Below, one piece after another: positions 35,664 to 48,976 of a stretch of DNA of 64,000 nucleotides (positions within the stretch are counted from its first letter, which is position 1; each line of letters opens with the position of its first letter). This stretch comes from Stropharia rugosoannulata. Lineage: Eukaryota; Basidiomycota; Agaricomycetes; Agaricales; Strophariaceae. The position numbers and the translations under genes were made by a program. The DNA lies in contig JANCIK010000003.1 of assembly GCA_028532985.1 (NCBI GenBank), positions 1,560,001 through 1,624,000 on the forward strand. The letters run 5' to 3'. A model generated the notes under the pieces. That model ran no database searches. It was not told the DNA's origin and saw only the letters and a program-made list of their open reading frames with translations.

Positions 35664-36114
35664 AGCGGTCCGTTTAAAAATATTACAGCTCAGATAAACG
35701 CTTATTTCACCTTCCGCCTCGAATCATTTGCATCTTTCTAAATGTGTGTACGCCACCCTCGCCTCGATGCAATTACTCTACGTAACAAACCAATATTATC
35801 AATTGTGTATCATATGACAATGTACTATGTTTTTACAATCTTTCTTCTTTACCATCGCTGTCTGTGTCTCAACAATCGAAGATCTGCCAAATAAAGTGGG
35901 CATTGGGGTTCCATTCACATGTACATAATATTCTGCTTCCCATGGACCAGGCACTATGATATGTTCATCTATGACCCATGTGATCCCGATATATGAAGAC
36001 AGGCACAAATGTATTGTACTAGTCATGACGGCGAATAATCCCAATCGTTTTTGTCTCGTCGTAGAGAAATATTAATGAAATATCTGACGTAGAAAGCAAG
36101 CAAAGTTGATTGTT
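35664..36114. other. Convergent intergenic region
   Basis: This 450-bp stretch lies between two converging genes. No gene or clear repeat seen. Confidence 0.5.
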
Positions 36115-37217
36115 TTAACTACCGTCTTCATAGTCGCTCATATCATCCCTTTTCCCGCGCCCGGTAGGCTGGTGAGTAGAGTCACGGTAACTGGACATGG
36201 ACTGTGCGACGATGTCTTCCAGGATGTCGGGAGATAGATCGTATTCCGACGTCCTAACCATGATCGCGTACGCCGCTGAGATGAATGATAATGAAAATAA
36301 ATACGCCGTGATAGAAAGGAAGCGTAATCACGACAAAGCTGTGGCGCACTCACCGTCTTCGATTTTCTCGAGCGATTGACTTGTTACTAACTGTTTCTTT
36401 TTGAGGTCACGAACGTACGGCGTCCAACTTTCGAAGTCTATAATATATTTTAGTTTCATTGCGGGGTTGTTCATTGGCGCGATAATAGCGCACTGATAAC
36501 AGGTGGTAGAACATGGGTCTAACTTACCGGCCTTGCACGCTCGAACAAACGCGCATACATCTTGAGCTTTCTTGCGCCCCCCGCGACGCGCCAGCCCAGA
36601 TATGGCAAAGCGCATAAGTTCCCCGGTGAGATCAGAGAGCCCGAGGAGATAATCCGAAACTGTCAAGGGAAAATACTAAACGATATTGAATATTGAGGAT
36701 CGGATGCTGCATATATGCGATGTGAGACTGACCTCGACGCCGTCCGCGTCCTTGAGTGTATTTTGCACCTCATCAAAGGTAATTAGGGTGCCATGATCGA
36801 GGTAATGCGCGAAGCTGAGCGCTTCAATATATTCTTGCAGTCCGGGCGATACTTGCCGTTCATATCGCCAAAACATGCTCCCCACCAGCTCTATCCGCAG
36901 GCGGGCATAGATGTCCTGAACTTCACGAAGCTTGGCGTACCCCTGGCGCGCAGCGTCCCTGAAAAGCGCCTCGTCATCTTGGTGCGGGTCTGCATTGCCT
37001 TGCACGATGCGATGAAGCAGGAAGATGACTTTCTTCGAGAGGTTGGTAATATCCCGACTAGCCTAAATGAGATGATTAACAGGGCTGGAGTTGCCATTAG
37101 CTAACGCACCTTGATCAGACGCTCCCGCCTGTCGTTGTAATCGTCAAGATCTTCCCTGAAGGCCTCGAAGACGCGGGGGACGTTGGACGCTATGTCGGAC
37201 GCGCTGGAAGTAGCCAT
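36115..37217 (-). CDS. Translin-associated factor X (TRAX)-like protein
   Basis: Seen: ATG at 37217 (MATSSASDIASNVPRVFEAFREDLDD), five exons or so, stop at 36115-36117. Diagnostic helices are DDYNDRRERLIKVSRDITNLSKKVIFLLHR, FWRYERQVSPGLQEYIEALSFAHYLDHGTLI, and YLLGLSDLTGELMRFAI. The acidic pair near FEEV/EALSF corresponds to the region carrying catalytic residues in TRAX. The C-terminal exon is hydrophilic (RDSTHQPTGRGKRDDMSDYEDGS). Known: TRAX with translin forms the C3PO endoribonuclease, which acts in tRNA processing and removal of RNAi passenger strands. No translin gene lies in this window. It is divergent from the HIT gene with only 133 bp between start codons. Confidence 0.87.
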
Positions 37218-37350
37218 GAGAAAGAGGGTCACGTGTGAGGTGCTAATGAGGAGAAAGTAACTGCGGCGCCTGTGGCGGAGGACGACGCTAGTGCCTGATC
37301 GTAACCGCCAGCTTCTCAGTACCAACTTCCACATCGTGCTCAATCTCGTC

Positions 37351-38341
37351 ATGGCCGCCTTTGCACCTAAGGCTGGATGCCCAATGTGTGGCATCGTCGC
37401 AACTGCCTCGCACACCACGCCCAATTCGCCCCGCAGCCCATCCTTTCCCGCAGGCTCAACCCAAGCCGAAGTCCTCTGGCGAGACGACAACTTCACGGCT
37501 TATCGAGAAAAGGCGAACCCAGTCTCATCGCAAGGGCATATTATCATTGCGTTCAAGTGCGGTATCAGTATCCAATTCATCTGATTAAATTCTCATGTCT
37601 CAACTTCCACAGTCTTCACGTTCCGTCAATATACACCCTGGTTCGTGTGGGGGTTTACCCCCAACGCAGCACGCCACGAGAATCTAACTACTGACTCCTT
37701 GATTCTACAGTCATCCGCAGATTTACCCCTGCTTGTAAACGTTAGAAATCTCGCAACTCGTCTCCTTGCATCACTTCTCCCTGCCTCAACGCCTGTCACA
37801 CCTTCCACGGCACCACCGCCCGCACCTTTGCAAGCCCCAAACAACCAGTTCAAAATTGGCTTTATAACACCACCCTTCAAAGATAACAAGATACCTGTCA
37901 CTGACCATCTTCATGCACACGCGTATATTGGCCCAGGTGACCTCCTAGGATGGTGGCGAGGCGTTGCGTACGGTCCGCTGGCGTGGTACGCTGTCGACGA
38001 CCTAATTGCGGAGATTCGGTACGGTCTTTCACGCCCGTTTATCTATTAATGGCGCATTCAAACCTACTCTATTCAGAGAATCTGTATCGAACAACCGCGT
38101 CAAGTCTGGCTATGAGAACCGCGTACGCGCACCCATTGACATGGTTCCGTCTGCGGGGGCCAGGGCCGGTAATGCGGACGGCACTGAAATTGTTGAAAGC
38201 AGTATTGCCAACAATGAAGTTCATCTTGAGGAGGGCGAAAGTCCGATGACGCCAGGCCCCTCAAGCTCAAGCTCGAGCCCAAGAACATCGAACTCACAAT
38301 ACCTTGCGCCGCAGAACCAGATACCACACCTGCGAGTGTGA
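37351..38341 (+). CDS. HIT-domain nucleotide hydrolase/transferase
   Basis: Seen: ATG at 37351 (MAAFAPKAGCPMCGIVA). Four exons join as HIIIAFN-LHVPSIYTL-SSADLPLL and EIR-ESVSNN. The N-terminal CPMC could bind zinc as in Hint/aprataxin-type proteins. The strand HIIIAFNLHVPSIYTL and the helix LLVNVRNLATRLL precede the active-site histidine triad HLHAHAYI (HxHxH). A Ser-rich, probably disordered tail follows. Known: HIT proteins hydrolyse phosphoramidates, dinucleoside polyphosphates, or adenylated DNA ends. The subclass cannot be fixed; it is longer than Hint/FHIT at the C-terminus. Exon 1 was started at this ATG since the frame upstream has none. A 133-bp divergent promoter is shared with the TRAX-like gene. 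Confidence 0.85.
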
Positions 38342-38603
38342 AGTATGTTTTATAATGTCCTTGTATCCCTACCGGCTGCATTATGGATGAGATATTTATG
38401 TGCAGGTGCCGCTTTCACGCAGAGCAACTATATGCACCCATGACATACTTTCATAGCCTCGAACTTTTCTCATGATGTGGACGCATTCTTTATATACCTA
38501 ATGTTCATTTCTATTGTATAAATTTAGTTTCTGATACATATTCGTTAGTCATTCAGATTATCTAGACGTATAAGATGCGATATGATATGAAATATCAGAA
38601 GAT

Positions 38604-38611
38604 TTATGCAT
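38604..38611 (-). other. 8-nt terminal exon of BLM10 (encodes end of HbYX tail)
   Basis: ATGCATAA follows a TTTCAG acceptor. It joins TAC-T (exon end 38668) to give TAC-TAT-GCA-TAA, Y-Y-A-stop, the conserved C-terminus of this family. Confidence 0.85.
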
Positions 38612-41600
38612 CTGAAATATTGTTGTTATTCACTGAATGCAGTGGCAAAAGGAATTATAAGACATACAGTAAGATGATCCAGTTAGAAGGGTTGACAGCG
38701 CTGCCAGCTGGGATTCATTGAAATGCTTGCAGTCTTCATGCCAAGTATCCTGATGAGTTCGCTTAAAGTTACCAGCACATTTCCTGACAGTGGTTGAGAT
38801 AGGAATCTGTATAGGATGTAACACTGAAAAAGTTTCTTAGATAAACTAATGGCAAGCCTACTTACTGGGTCGTATGTATGTTCCGCCAGAACGTTCGTCA
38901 GGAGCTCAGGCATCCACTTTTCGACTGTATAAGGGAAGCTGTCCACTAAAGCACATATACCCAAAATAGCGGCATGACGCTGCCTGATGGCCTTGTTGTA
39001 CGAAGGATCTTGTCGCTGTGGAATGTGACTGCTCTTCAAGAGGCGAACAAAGCGTTCCTATACAATAATTATGAGATTATCTACGTCACGAGGGCTGGAC
39101 GGCAACGGCTACCTTCAGAGTCAAAACACTGCGGCGCGGGGATAGGCGCAGGATACCTGATAAAGTGCTATGAAGATACTACATTTAATCACAGAGAGGA
39201 AGCTGAACACAATGGTAATACTCACACGGCCGCCATTTCTCTGACTTCCACGATTTCATCGTCCAGACACCTACATATTACCTGATATGTATTCAGCACA
39301 CTTAGTTTTAGGGCCATCATCATCAATATAATTACTTCGAGCATTTCCACGAGTTTCAGTTCGCTGATAAGAGGAAGTTGTCGGAAGTAGAATACTGGAT
39401 TAAGATGAATATAAAAGTTCCCGATTAAAATGACTGTAGATGCGCACCTTGCATAAGAGGAAGTGCTTTCAGCCTTACACGCCATGACTACAAAATCGTT
39501 AGCGTTACTATCGTCATCCAATAATAGCTATGACCAACAGGAGAAGTCTGAATCGCCTCAAAGATAGCATCTAGCAAAGGGTTGATAAGAGGGACAGGCG
39601 GCGTGACGCCGCACATTCGAACCAGAAGGCTGCTTGCTCGAGATGCAAGATTGCTATTATCATTAACTATCTCATAGTCAATAAATGACAGACATAGGTT
39701 TCATTTCATATGTACACACCTTCCGTGAAGCGGAACAATTCAGGCTGTATAAATGGATCAGAAACAAATATTGACTACGCATTTTGTAAACAGATACCAT
39801 AAGTGGCAGAATGTAATCAAAAGTTGAAATGGCATGCAAGTCGTGGATTGACTGATACAGCCATTTACATATGGTAATCCCAGCCCTAATAAAGGGATTT
39901 AACTCAAAAGTCCAAGTTAAGGACAGATGACCCACCTATCGTAGTGCGATTGGAAAGCTCGAACCCCAGGAACACGTTCAGTGCTCCATTCCCTGAAGCG
40001 CAGCACCAGTTCTTCTACTCTTTTCTTGAAGTAGATTCCTCTCATGCTCATAATGTCAGCTTCCGGCGGAAGTAACTCGCATTCCCGTACGAAGACTTCA
40101 GGAGTCGGAAGAGATGGCCGTGGCTTCCACTGAGATATGAATAGTCAACGACTCTTCTGCTGATAATGTAAACGAACATTGACGTACATTTATATTTTGG
40201 GCGAATGCTAGTATTTCACTGATAAACGCTCTGACCTGTTTTGCAAATGAATAAACGGTACGCGAAACTAAACATATTACGCACATCTTCGTGTTCTCCA
40301 TGGATCTCTGCCCAAGATCGCTCGACAGTTTTGTCCACCCAGGGAGTAAACTTCCGCCCCATTTCTTCGTATAACGCCCGGAAAGGCGTAATAACCTTGA
40401 CAGCATCGAACGAAAGTTCAGCATTGAAATCAAGATGCAAGAATGAATCCATAATGAAATCAACGAGAGGTTGAATGCGTCGGGGATCTTTATGGTGTAA
40501 CATATACTGAAGTAGATTAGCTCAGTCTGCAAAATGATAGTATCAAAAACAATTTACCTCAACAAATGAAATCCAGATAGTTAAAGTGTCAGATTTGATA
40601 TTCTTTAAAAATATGGTCGGTATAAGCTTTTCAAACCATGCCCAGAGTGCATCCTGCTTCTTTGTGGGCCAATGCTTTGAGCCTTTGAAAGGTTATCAAA
40701 AGATTTCCAAATGACTGATTTTCATAAACAAATAAACAAACCTCCTAATATCCCAGCCAGGAATTCAGCTGCGGCCCGTTGTTTATCTTGATCTTTGTCT
40801 ACTACTAATTTATCGACAATAGGTTGGAATGCTTCAAATGGTTCATCCTCAAGGAGTTGGACTATATAAACTCCCGATCAATAAAGAACGGGAATACGTT
40901 AACCCTGACTTACATATAGATTTGACACATGATACATTGTCTTGGATAATGGTAGTTTCATGATTCTCTTCAGCATAGTATGTGGATAAATCTTCCCAAT
41001 ATTGAGGATTGATCGCTATTTCTCGAACAGCTTGAATGGCGTCTTCGCTAGCTGATTCCCATGGCATGAAAGTAGACTGCGACGGGTCCGGAAGCATATA
41101 CAACGGCACAGTTTTCTTCCAGACTAGCCATCCAGGAGGGTTCTTGTCATAGAAGACTCTGGATGTTATAGTTAGCTCAAACATCAATATTAGCAATGGA
41201 CATACGGCTGGACTGGTCCTGCCTTTCGATCGATGGGAACATTGTATTGTCGGAGAAAATCGTCCGTGGTATGTGGCGACATATGGACAAGTACTGTGCG
41301 CTTCAAAGGATTATGGTTTCGGCCTATGGCCAGATCTGAAGCACTCTGGCAAAAAGTACGGAGCTTGATGTTTTGAACGCTTTTCATGACAGCCCTCTGT
41401 GCATACTGAAAACCAGTTGATGCAATGTCAGGTTTTTTCGACTGGAAGCACTCACATAACGCTGGAAAAAGAGTTAGCGCGGTGAACTAGATCGGGTTAG
41501 GCTGGCTGCTTACAATGGTTGGATGGTCATCGTGTGTTTTGCCTAAGAAATAGACAATCTGCTTCCTGATTAAAGGAGAATCTCGTCGTACAAGTGTTCG

Positions 41601-44600
41601 TAAACACCGAATTGCATAGATCCCATATCTCCAATGCGTGTTGGGTGAGTTACCAATGTTGAGTATATTCCTGTCCTAAACGAGCTTTTAGATACGCTAC
41701 GCTGAGAAGATGTTCAATTTACCCCTTCCCGAACGGCATCGTTCATTAAACCAATTCGATAGATACGCTTTTCACGCGCTCGTTTAGTGATAGAGTGTTG
41801 GGCGGGATCGACATGAAATAGAGCCTGCAGGTCTTCTACGCACCGATCAACGGACGGCATATCCAGTCTATAGATAATAGTGTTTGGTTCTATGAAGTTG
41901 CTGATACCTAGGGAATTTGAGTATGCAGCAACGACAATTCACGTAATTATCCTTACAGTTCTCAAACACAGTTGATACGCAATCTTGAATGGAAGGCTAT
42001 AGATGCTTAATCAGCCTTCGCTCAGTCTATCCATTCGGGTTTGTTACGCTACCTTTTCGTGCTGTTGACATTCAAATAAATGCTTTAAGAGTTCATTTGC
42101 GAGAGAAGGTTCTACCAGTAACCAAGTCTTGAGTATGGTTAGATATCATCATAAAATATTCTTACCACCGATAGCATATTTTCCGAAAGATGGTGAGTTT
42201 ATGGTCCATAATGCACCTTTCATTCGATCGTCGTCTGTACCTGGTTTCAGAGCACTAAACAAGACAGGCAAAGCTCGTCGCCTAACGCCATCATAAACCT
42301 ACATGAGCTATTAGTTAACGGGTTTTTCAGGTAAATTCATGTTATATACCCCGCAAATAGCCTCCAAGTTGCTCTGGCTCGCTCTGAAATATGCAATAAT
42401 AAGCGACGATAACATGCTTCCTGGTAAAAGAACTGACTGTCTAATCACTGGATAATGCCACATAGACCATTCTACAATGTCGTCAATTAGTTGATCCTCG
42501 ATTGGCCCACGCTTCCTTTCGACTGAGTTCCAGTGCAGCCGAGCTGAGTTATAGAACCTGTAAAGAGTTAAAACAGTGTTAAACTGGAACCTTGATTGTA
42601 CAACCTACCGAGCGCGACGTATGTATATAGCTCTAGGCCAAACCTTTTGACCTGCATAATGGCGTGCAACATTTTTCTCCGATGTGTAGTGGTCGTTGTT
42701 CACGTAATAGCTAAATAGATGTGTAAGCTTATGCTAATGCATTTGTGAAGCACACACCTATCCCGACTATCACCATACTCAACCATATACGTCCTTATGG
42801 ATCTTACCTACGTACATAGTAAAAACAATATAAGCAAAAAGCTTTACGACACACGTACCAGGACCTGGACGGCATCGACAGTATTCTCTTCTCCTTGCTG
42901 ACGTAGATTGACTGAAGCATTATGTAAAAAGGTTCCAAATCTTTCGCGAACTTGCATCAAATACTGATGCCGAAGGTCCTCGGGGTCTGTTAATGCAAAG
43001 CCCGAATTGACTGGAGTTACAGACGCGATCATCTCTGGAATTTCTTCTCTGCGAAAACTCAGGACAGGCTTTGCATGTCGACATGCGCAAGACACTTACA
43101 TGATGTCACTAGTGAATGTGGCATTGAAAACTTCCTCAGCAGTCATGTTCCCTTTTACCAAGGTTGGGGTTCCAGCAAAGATATTTCGAACGATGGTAAG
43201 GTGACTATGCAACATATAATTCATTTACACTTGACTGATGAGTGGCATGAAACTTACCGACAGAAGTCGCTCCGCCAGACGGAATCACGAATGACACCTA
43301 TAAGTTATTGAATATAAATAAAAGGTCGTGGCATAGGATCAAGATAAAGAGCACACCTGGCTCCAATAGTGCTTCCAACGCTGTCAGTGCTGGTTCGGCT
43401 AATTCTCTGAATATGCGTAAAGCAAAGTCAATTTCTTGGGCATTGGGAGTATGCCACGAAATCTAAGCACCATGAATTATTATCAAGGCTAGTTAGTATG
43501 TAGTAAATCATACCGATATCTCTTCAGGTGTATACAATTTGCCCCAATGTTGGTGGTGATTTCGTCGAAATTCTTCATACAATTTAGTGGGGCTGCATCT
43601 GCACATAATCAAAAAAACTAACCGTCACTCGCCCATTCTTTAGGTCCAACAAACTTGTTCTCCATAGGATATGTATGGGTCAAAGTAAGAAGTAAGCTCG
43701 ACAGCAATTTTCCAGTCCACGAGAAACCTCGTTTTGAAAGGGCTTTCTCGTGTAGGAGATGAAGCAATGACATCAGCTCATCTTCATACTTGAGAATCTA
43801 AAGTCCTATGAGCACAAGGAATCGATCCTGTAAGGAGCTGTACATACTGCTCTACCATCACTGTTATATACTCATTGTTAGCATCAAATCAGACAGTACG
43901 ATGCGATAAACACTCACTTGTATACGGTACCTCGCAAAATGGCAAGGTCTAAAGGACGTAATTTAGTTTGCATTTATTCAAGTGCCAGAAACACTTACTC
44001 CAATGCAAAGTGGCATCAGAAGGTAAAGGCGTCGACGAAGAGGTCGTTCGCAGCGAGCTCGCACCGTTTTCGAGTTCTACCCGTATATTGGCAGCACAAA
44101 AGGGCAGGAACTTGGCTAACGTCTTTACTGGATCGGCATTTGCTACGCATTCCACCAGTTGGTGGATTGCTCTAACAGCATTCGTGCGTACACATGTACT
44201 AGCATACTCGAAGACCATCTTCAGGACAAGGTCATATAATGGTTCAGATAGATGGACACAGATTTGATTGCATGCACTCGTCACTGCATCGATAATTTGT
44301 ACTAAGGGGGGTTCCGACGTGAGATAGCTTCTACAGAGTATTGCCAATTATTTACCTTCACTAGCACCGCCTGCGCTACCGTTGGGGCCTTCTTCAGGTA
44401 GGTTTTCTAACAGTTGGATAACGCGCCGAATAAATTGCACGACCCAATCAGAAAAATATCCCGTCGACTCCTATGAATGAAGACTTCAGTAAATACGATA
44501 ATTGAAACACTGGATGTTACTACCTTGACTAAGGCGTCTTCTTCCTCATCTGAGAGAGCAATAGGTGCATCGTACGCCGACTCGTCCAACTGATCTAGGG

Positions 44601-47139
44601 AAAATGAAGGCAATCTAATCGACTGCTTCGAAGCTGGCATTGTCGGTTCAATATCCAAAGAACCACCAGTATGTTGTGATGTGTCCTCGTAGTTAGTGAT
44701 ATCTCCAATCTGAATATATTGGGCAATCTCTACAAGGAACGAAGTCGTGCATAGCTATAACATAGATGTAGTGAGCAACTTCATGCAACGTCACTGTACA
44801 GGTTTTCTTACAGTTTTGGCTGGATCATTCTAGGGGCGAGAGATATAAATGACAGATAGAAGACATACATATGAAACCCACATACCAGGTCGATTCCAGG
44901 AATTAATAACTGGAGAATGGGTACCAGATGTTTAGCGCCCGGATAGTATATATCGCGCGACACAATTGCTGGAGCAACAGCACCTAGAGCCTTAATGACG
45001 GCGATTGTCCTTTGAGTCTGCAGCCATGAACTTAGCATACCGTTTATGGACTAAGTTGAGCCTTCTTACTTCTACCAGAGCTTCTAGAGAAGGTACAGCT
45101 CTTTCCAAGATGGGATGCAGAATCAAATCAGGCTCCATTACACTCATCGACTTCAAGCAACTTTGAATGTTGGAAACAGTGGTCGGATCTTGTGAGAACA
45201 TAGCCAGCAGTACGACAGTTCGCAAAGATTTAACCAACTCCCTTTTCATCAATTTAGTCAGTCTTCGATGCTGTGGTGCGTGAGTAAAACTGGGCCATAC
45301 GTCGTGTCATGAAGCGACTTGCCTTCGGTGTCTTGCAGTCAGGCTTCTGCTCCTCGTGCCAACCTTTAAAGTATCATAAGTAACAACAGTAGAACAGATA
45401 CTGGGATCGGACTCACGTTTATTGAAATCGTATACGATATATTTGATAAAGGCACTGAGCTACAGGATAAGCGGTTAGGTCCATTTCACATTTTAGCGCT
45501 AGGGTTATGACGCTTACATCTGTTGTCCATGAGCCTGAATTTGAAGGATGGAAAAAGCTTTCGGTGGATGCAATCATTCTGGCCAACGAATCTAATGCTC
45601 TCGAACCCCCCAAATATGACCCATGCTTTGTGGATATTTTCTTTCCAAGCGGTGCGGATAGATAATCGCCAACAGTGTGGTTTCCTGGTTGGGGTGTGCC
45701 TACGCGCGATGGTAAAGGTGAGAATACTGGAGTGGGTAAATTGGATGGTGGAACAGGGACTCCATCAGGAGCCATAGAGTAAACAATGATTCGAGCCAAA
45801 GACGCTGTTTTTTCTTCTCAGTATGTCCGTTATAGTCCAGGTAGCATCAGCACTCACGAATACGCCATTGAGGCTTGGGCAATCTACTGATCTCAAATCC
45901 AGCAGAAGTATCCGCTGAAGGTCCCGTAGTTAATGACCCCCCATCTGCTAATGGGATTTCTATTTGTGATTGTTTTAGGCTTTAGCTCATGACACTACAA
46001 AACGCTATTTTGCTTACCCATCGAAGCAAGGCATTTACACATTAGTAGATTCCATTGATGTTCTGTAAACAATCCAACATCCTTATACAAGCCATACCAC
46101 GCTTCAGGCTTCTCGCCTGCCCAGGTTGGCCTTCCCTCATCTTCAGATATCTCATCATCAGGAATTTCAGCTATCCTCCGAGGATTGCTGATTTCTGGAT
46201 CAACATGCATCTCGGCCAACCTGGATAGAAAATATAACATCCTCTCGTCATACATATATGAGTTAACAGACTCCCATATGCGCATCACCACATGTAAGTA
46301 ATACTGAGGATGGGATAGGGGAAGGAACGTTGTTAAATAGTAATGTGAAGATAGCACGGTCTAAATGGCTATTTTCAGTATTAGCATTAAGAGAGAAATA
46401 CACTATTCCTTACGTCCAATTGTGTTCCATCAAGCAGAGGTAGGAATGTGGAAAGCATTTCATTGATAGCTGAAGGATGAAAGAATTTACGTGCATTATC
46501 AGCTATGTAGCCCATGCACCACGATATTTGCCTGGAAAGACGGTTAGCACAAGTATCCAAAGCTAGTGGGGCTCCACAAACGTATACTCAAACTGTCGCC
46601 TCGTTAAAAACAAGTCCTGCGACAGGGTGTTGAAAATGGGCTTCCACGGCAGTCTCATGTCTTCGATAGTAATTTTGCTTTTTGACTTGGTGAGCATTTT
46701 GAACGCGTCTGCACAAGTAGCGATAATTTGGGTGGGCATGGAAGGTGTTACGCTGAGATGAAAATATAGTTTGGCGAGCCTTATCCTGCGATCCTTTGGG
46801 AGAGGATACTTCAACATCAACCAACTACATAGACGCGCAAAGTTAGCATATAAATAAACGCCCAGGGGCAGCTACTTACTACGTCAACATGCTATCCCAC
46901 TGAAGGAATCCGATGTCGAAATCCCTTGCTTCGACGCATTGTGTGATTCGCAGCAAGATGAAGTCGAGTAGTTCAATAATTTTCGAGTACGGCTCGAGAG
47001 CATAAGGCAATGATTTAGCGTAATCCTTCAACTTCTTCATGTAGCGGTCGCCTTGTGTATCATTGATATCCTCAGGTATTGGAAAGCTACCAGCATTTAA
47101 AGCGGGCGTATGCGTCCCATTCATATAAAGAGTAGACAT
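38604..47139 (-). CDS. BLM10: Proteasome activator BLM10/PA200
   Basis: Seen: ATG at 47139 (MSTLYMNGTH). The N-terminal block SLPYALEPYSKIIELLDFILLRITQCVEARDFD is the family signature. Next come LMLKYPLPKDRRIRLAKLYFHL, DMRLPWKPIFNTLSQDL, and PEAWYGLYKDVGLF. The gene spans 8.5 kb with many short introns, encoding HEAT-like helical repeats. The C-terminal exon reads VRKCAGNFKRTHQDTWHEDCKHF...LSTLLTGSSY. A 56-nt intron (38667-38612) and an 8-nt final exon (38611-38604) then give YYA-stop, the HbYX motif. Known: BLM10/PA200 caps the 20S proteasome, and the HbYX tail opens the gate. Reading through the donor instead gives an unrelated 11-residue tail. Inference: nuclear and cytoplasmic proteasome regulator. 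Not all internal exons were resolved by eye. Confidence 0.93.
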
Positions 47140-48976
47140 TTTGGGGAGAGCAGTGTCCCCCTCGTGGTTCGCAAACAGAATGTATGGCAAGTGTCAACGC
47201 GGCTCGCTAAGCGGTGGAGGTGAGACTGTCGGAGGTCCAATAAGTAGTCTCGCTACTAACCCGATCAGAATGACGCATTTGTTCTCACCGCTCTCAAATA
47301 TCGCTCATCTCCACTTCCAACGGATGTGGCTACTTCCAATCTTCATGTTTCATTTTCGGACTGCTAAATAACAGGCTAAACTCTAGGACGAAAAGAGCTA
47401 CTGCCCGGAGCTGCCCGAAAAGTTGGCAAAGGACCCTTACAGTTGCTTACAATCAAGGACACTTGGGAACTCAAGACTAGTCGGTATTTCTTGGTAAATG
47501 GTCTCGTCAGCTTTGCCTGTTTTTAAATTTCTGTCAATTGTCATCGAATTACACTCTGCGTACAGTGTATACCATTAATCTGACTCGGAAGATTCTCAAG
47601 AATCATCTGGCGACACGGACCGCTTTACATTTGTGTGCATTCTTATACATAGCTGTAATTAGTATTACATTTACAGTAGATTACAGTGATATAGGTCGCA
47701 ATATATAGCCAATGTATTTGATTAGCAGGACACGACACAGCAACTTGGCCGTCGCTAGGGAAAGCGAAACTCGAAACATGCGCTACCATACGCAGGCGAA
47801 GGTTGGGTTTCGGTGTGCCATCTGCAGCACCTTCCAACTATCCCCCGCCCTTGCCAATACGTCGTGAACTCCGTTCTGGACGCGTCTGTCCAAATCTGTC
47901 CAGATTATCAACTGGTTCAGGCGGCGCAATCAGATATACATATGTAAGTACAACAAAAGTATAAAGTTATTAAACGGAATCCGGCCGGCCAGCAGAGTAA
48001 GCCTGCCGTTGGCTAATAGGGCATTCTAGGCAGCGTTCCCCTCAAAAATCTATAGTATATACCTAAAGTTAATGCTGTCTCTAACCGCTGGTAAAGGAGT
48101 GCAGCTTAGACTTTCTTGATGGACCAGGTAACTATTTTACCAGTATTTTGCATTGAAGGCTGAAGTTGTAAGAAGTGGCTAATTTGCTCGTTATGTCGCC
48201 CGCTCTTTGCAGCTTCCCACATTGCTCGAGTTTGGTCTGGGTGTCATCATTTTTAACCTCACTAACAGCCCACAATGTCATCGTGATTCTGCCCAGCCTA
48301 CTGATGACGAGTTCATTTGAAGGAATGTCTCCTCCCTCCTGGCGGTTGTAGTCCGAGTGGCTGGTTCTAGTTGGGTTCTAGGAGCCTGCCGCGATATATG
48401 GTAAATTTCGACCTCGGGGAAACTCAAGGCCACTCTGTTGTGGATTGCTTCCAGCAGCGGTGCATTGGCGGTGCACAATTTCCATTAATGATATAAGCAA
48501 GATATAAGTATGCTGTGCTCGTCGCTGGAGTTGGCAACGCTGGAGTCTGACAGTTAAACAGCCTACTCAATGCCTACTCATAATAGGTACTCTTCTCCAG
48601 GTGGACTGAGTCACCGGATTGTCTACCTTGAACTTCAAGCTACTTCAAGGTCCAATATTTTGTGCAAATCAAAACTATGATGTGGCGGTTCACAATTGCA
48701 ATTGCCATTCGCCAAGGTCAAGATGTTGCAAGTCTCAGGCGAGTATGATCCATAACCCCAGATAACCCCTTGCCTACTATAGATCCTTTAGTAAACATTC
48801 TTACACAGGAAAACAGGCACCAAGTTAATTGCTACATTTTATAACCAATATAAAGCTTGCTGTCTCAATCTGATGGCTTTTCGGCTTTCCCTTTGACCCG
48901 TTGGACGATGTTTTGAGGACGTAGCTCGACTGTCCGTTACTCAACAACTCTGCGCATTTTTGAGGTTTCGCCTGAA
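47140..48976. other. 1.8-kb divergent intergenic region
   Basis: It lies between divergent BLM10 and the membrane-protein gene. No gene supported. A partial CCTACTC repeat occurs near 48563-48580. Confidence 0.5.

Noticed and set aside
38630..38667. Alternative BLM10 C-terminus read directly through to a stop at 38630
   Set aside because: It removes the YYA tail conserved in the family and reads through a good GTATGT donor.
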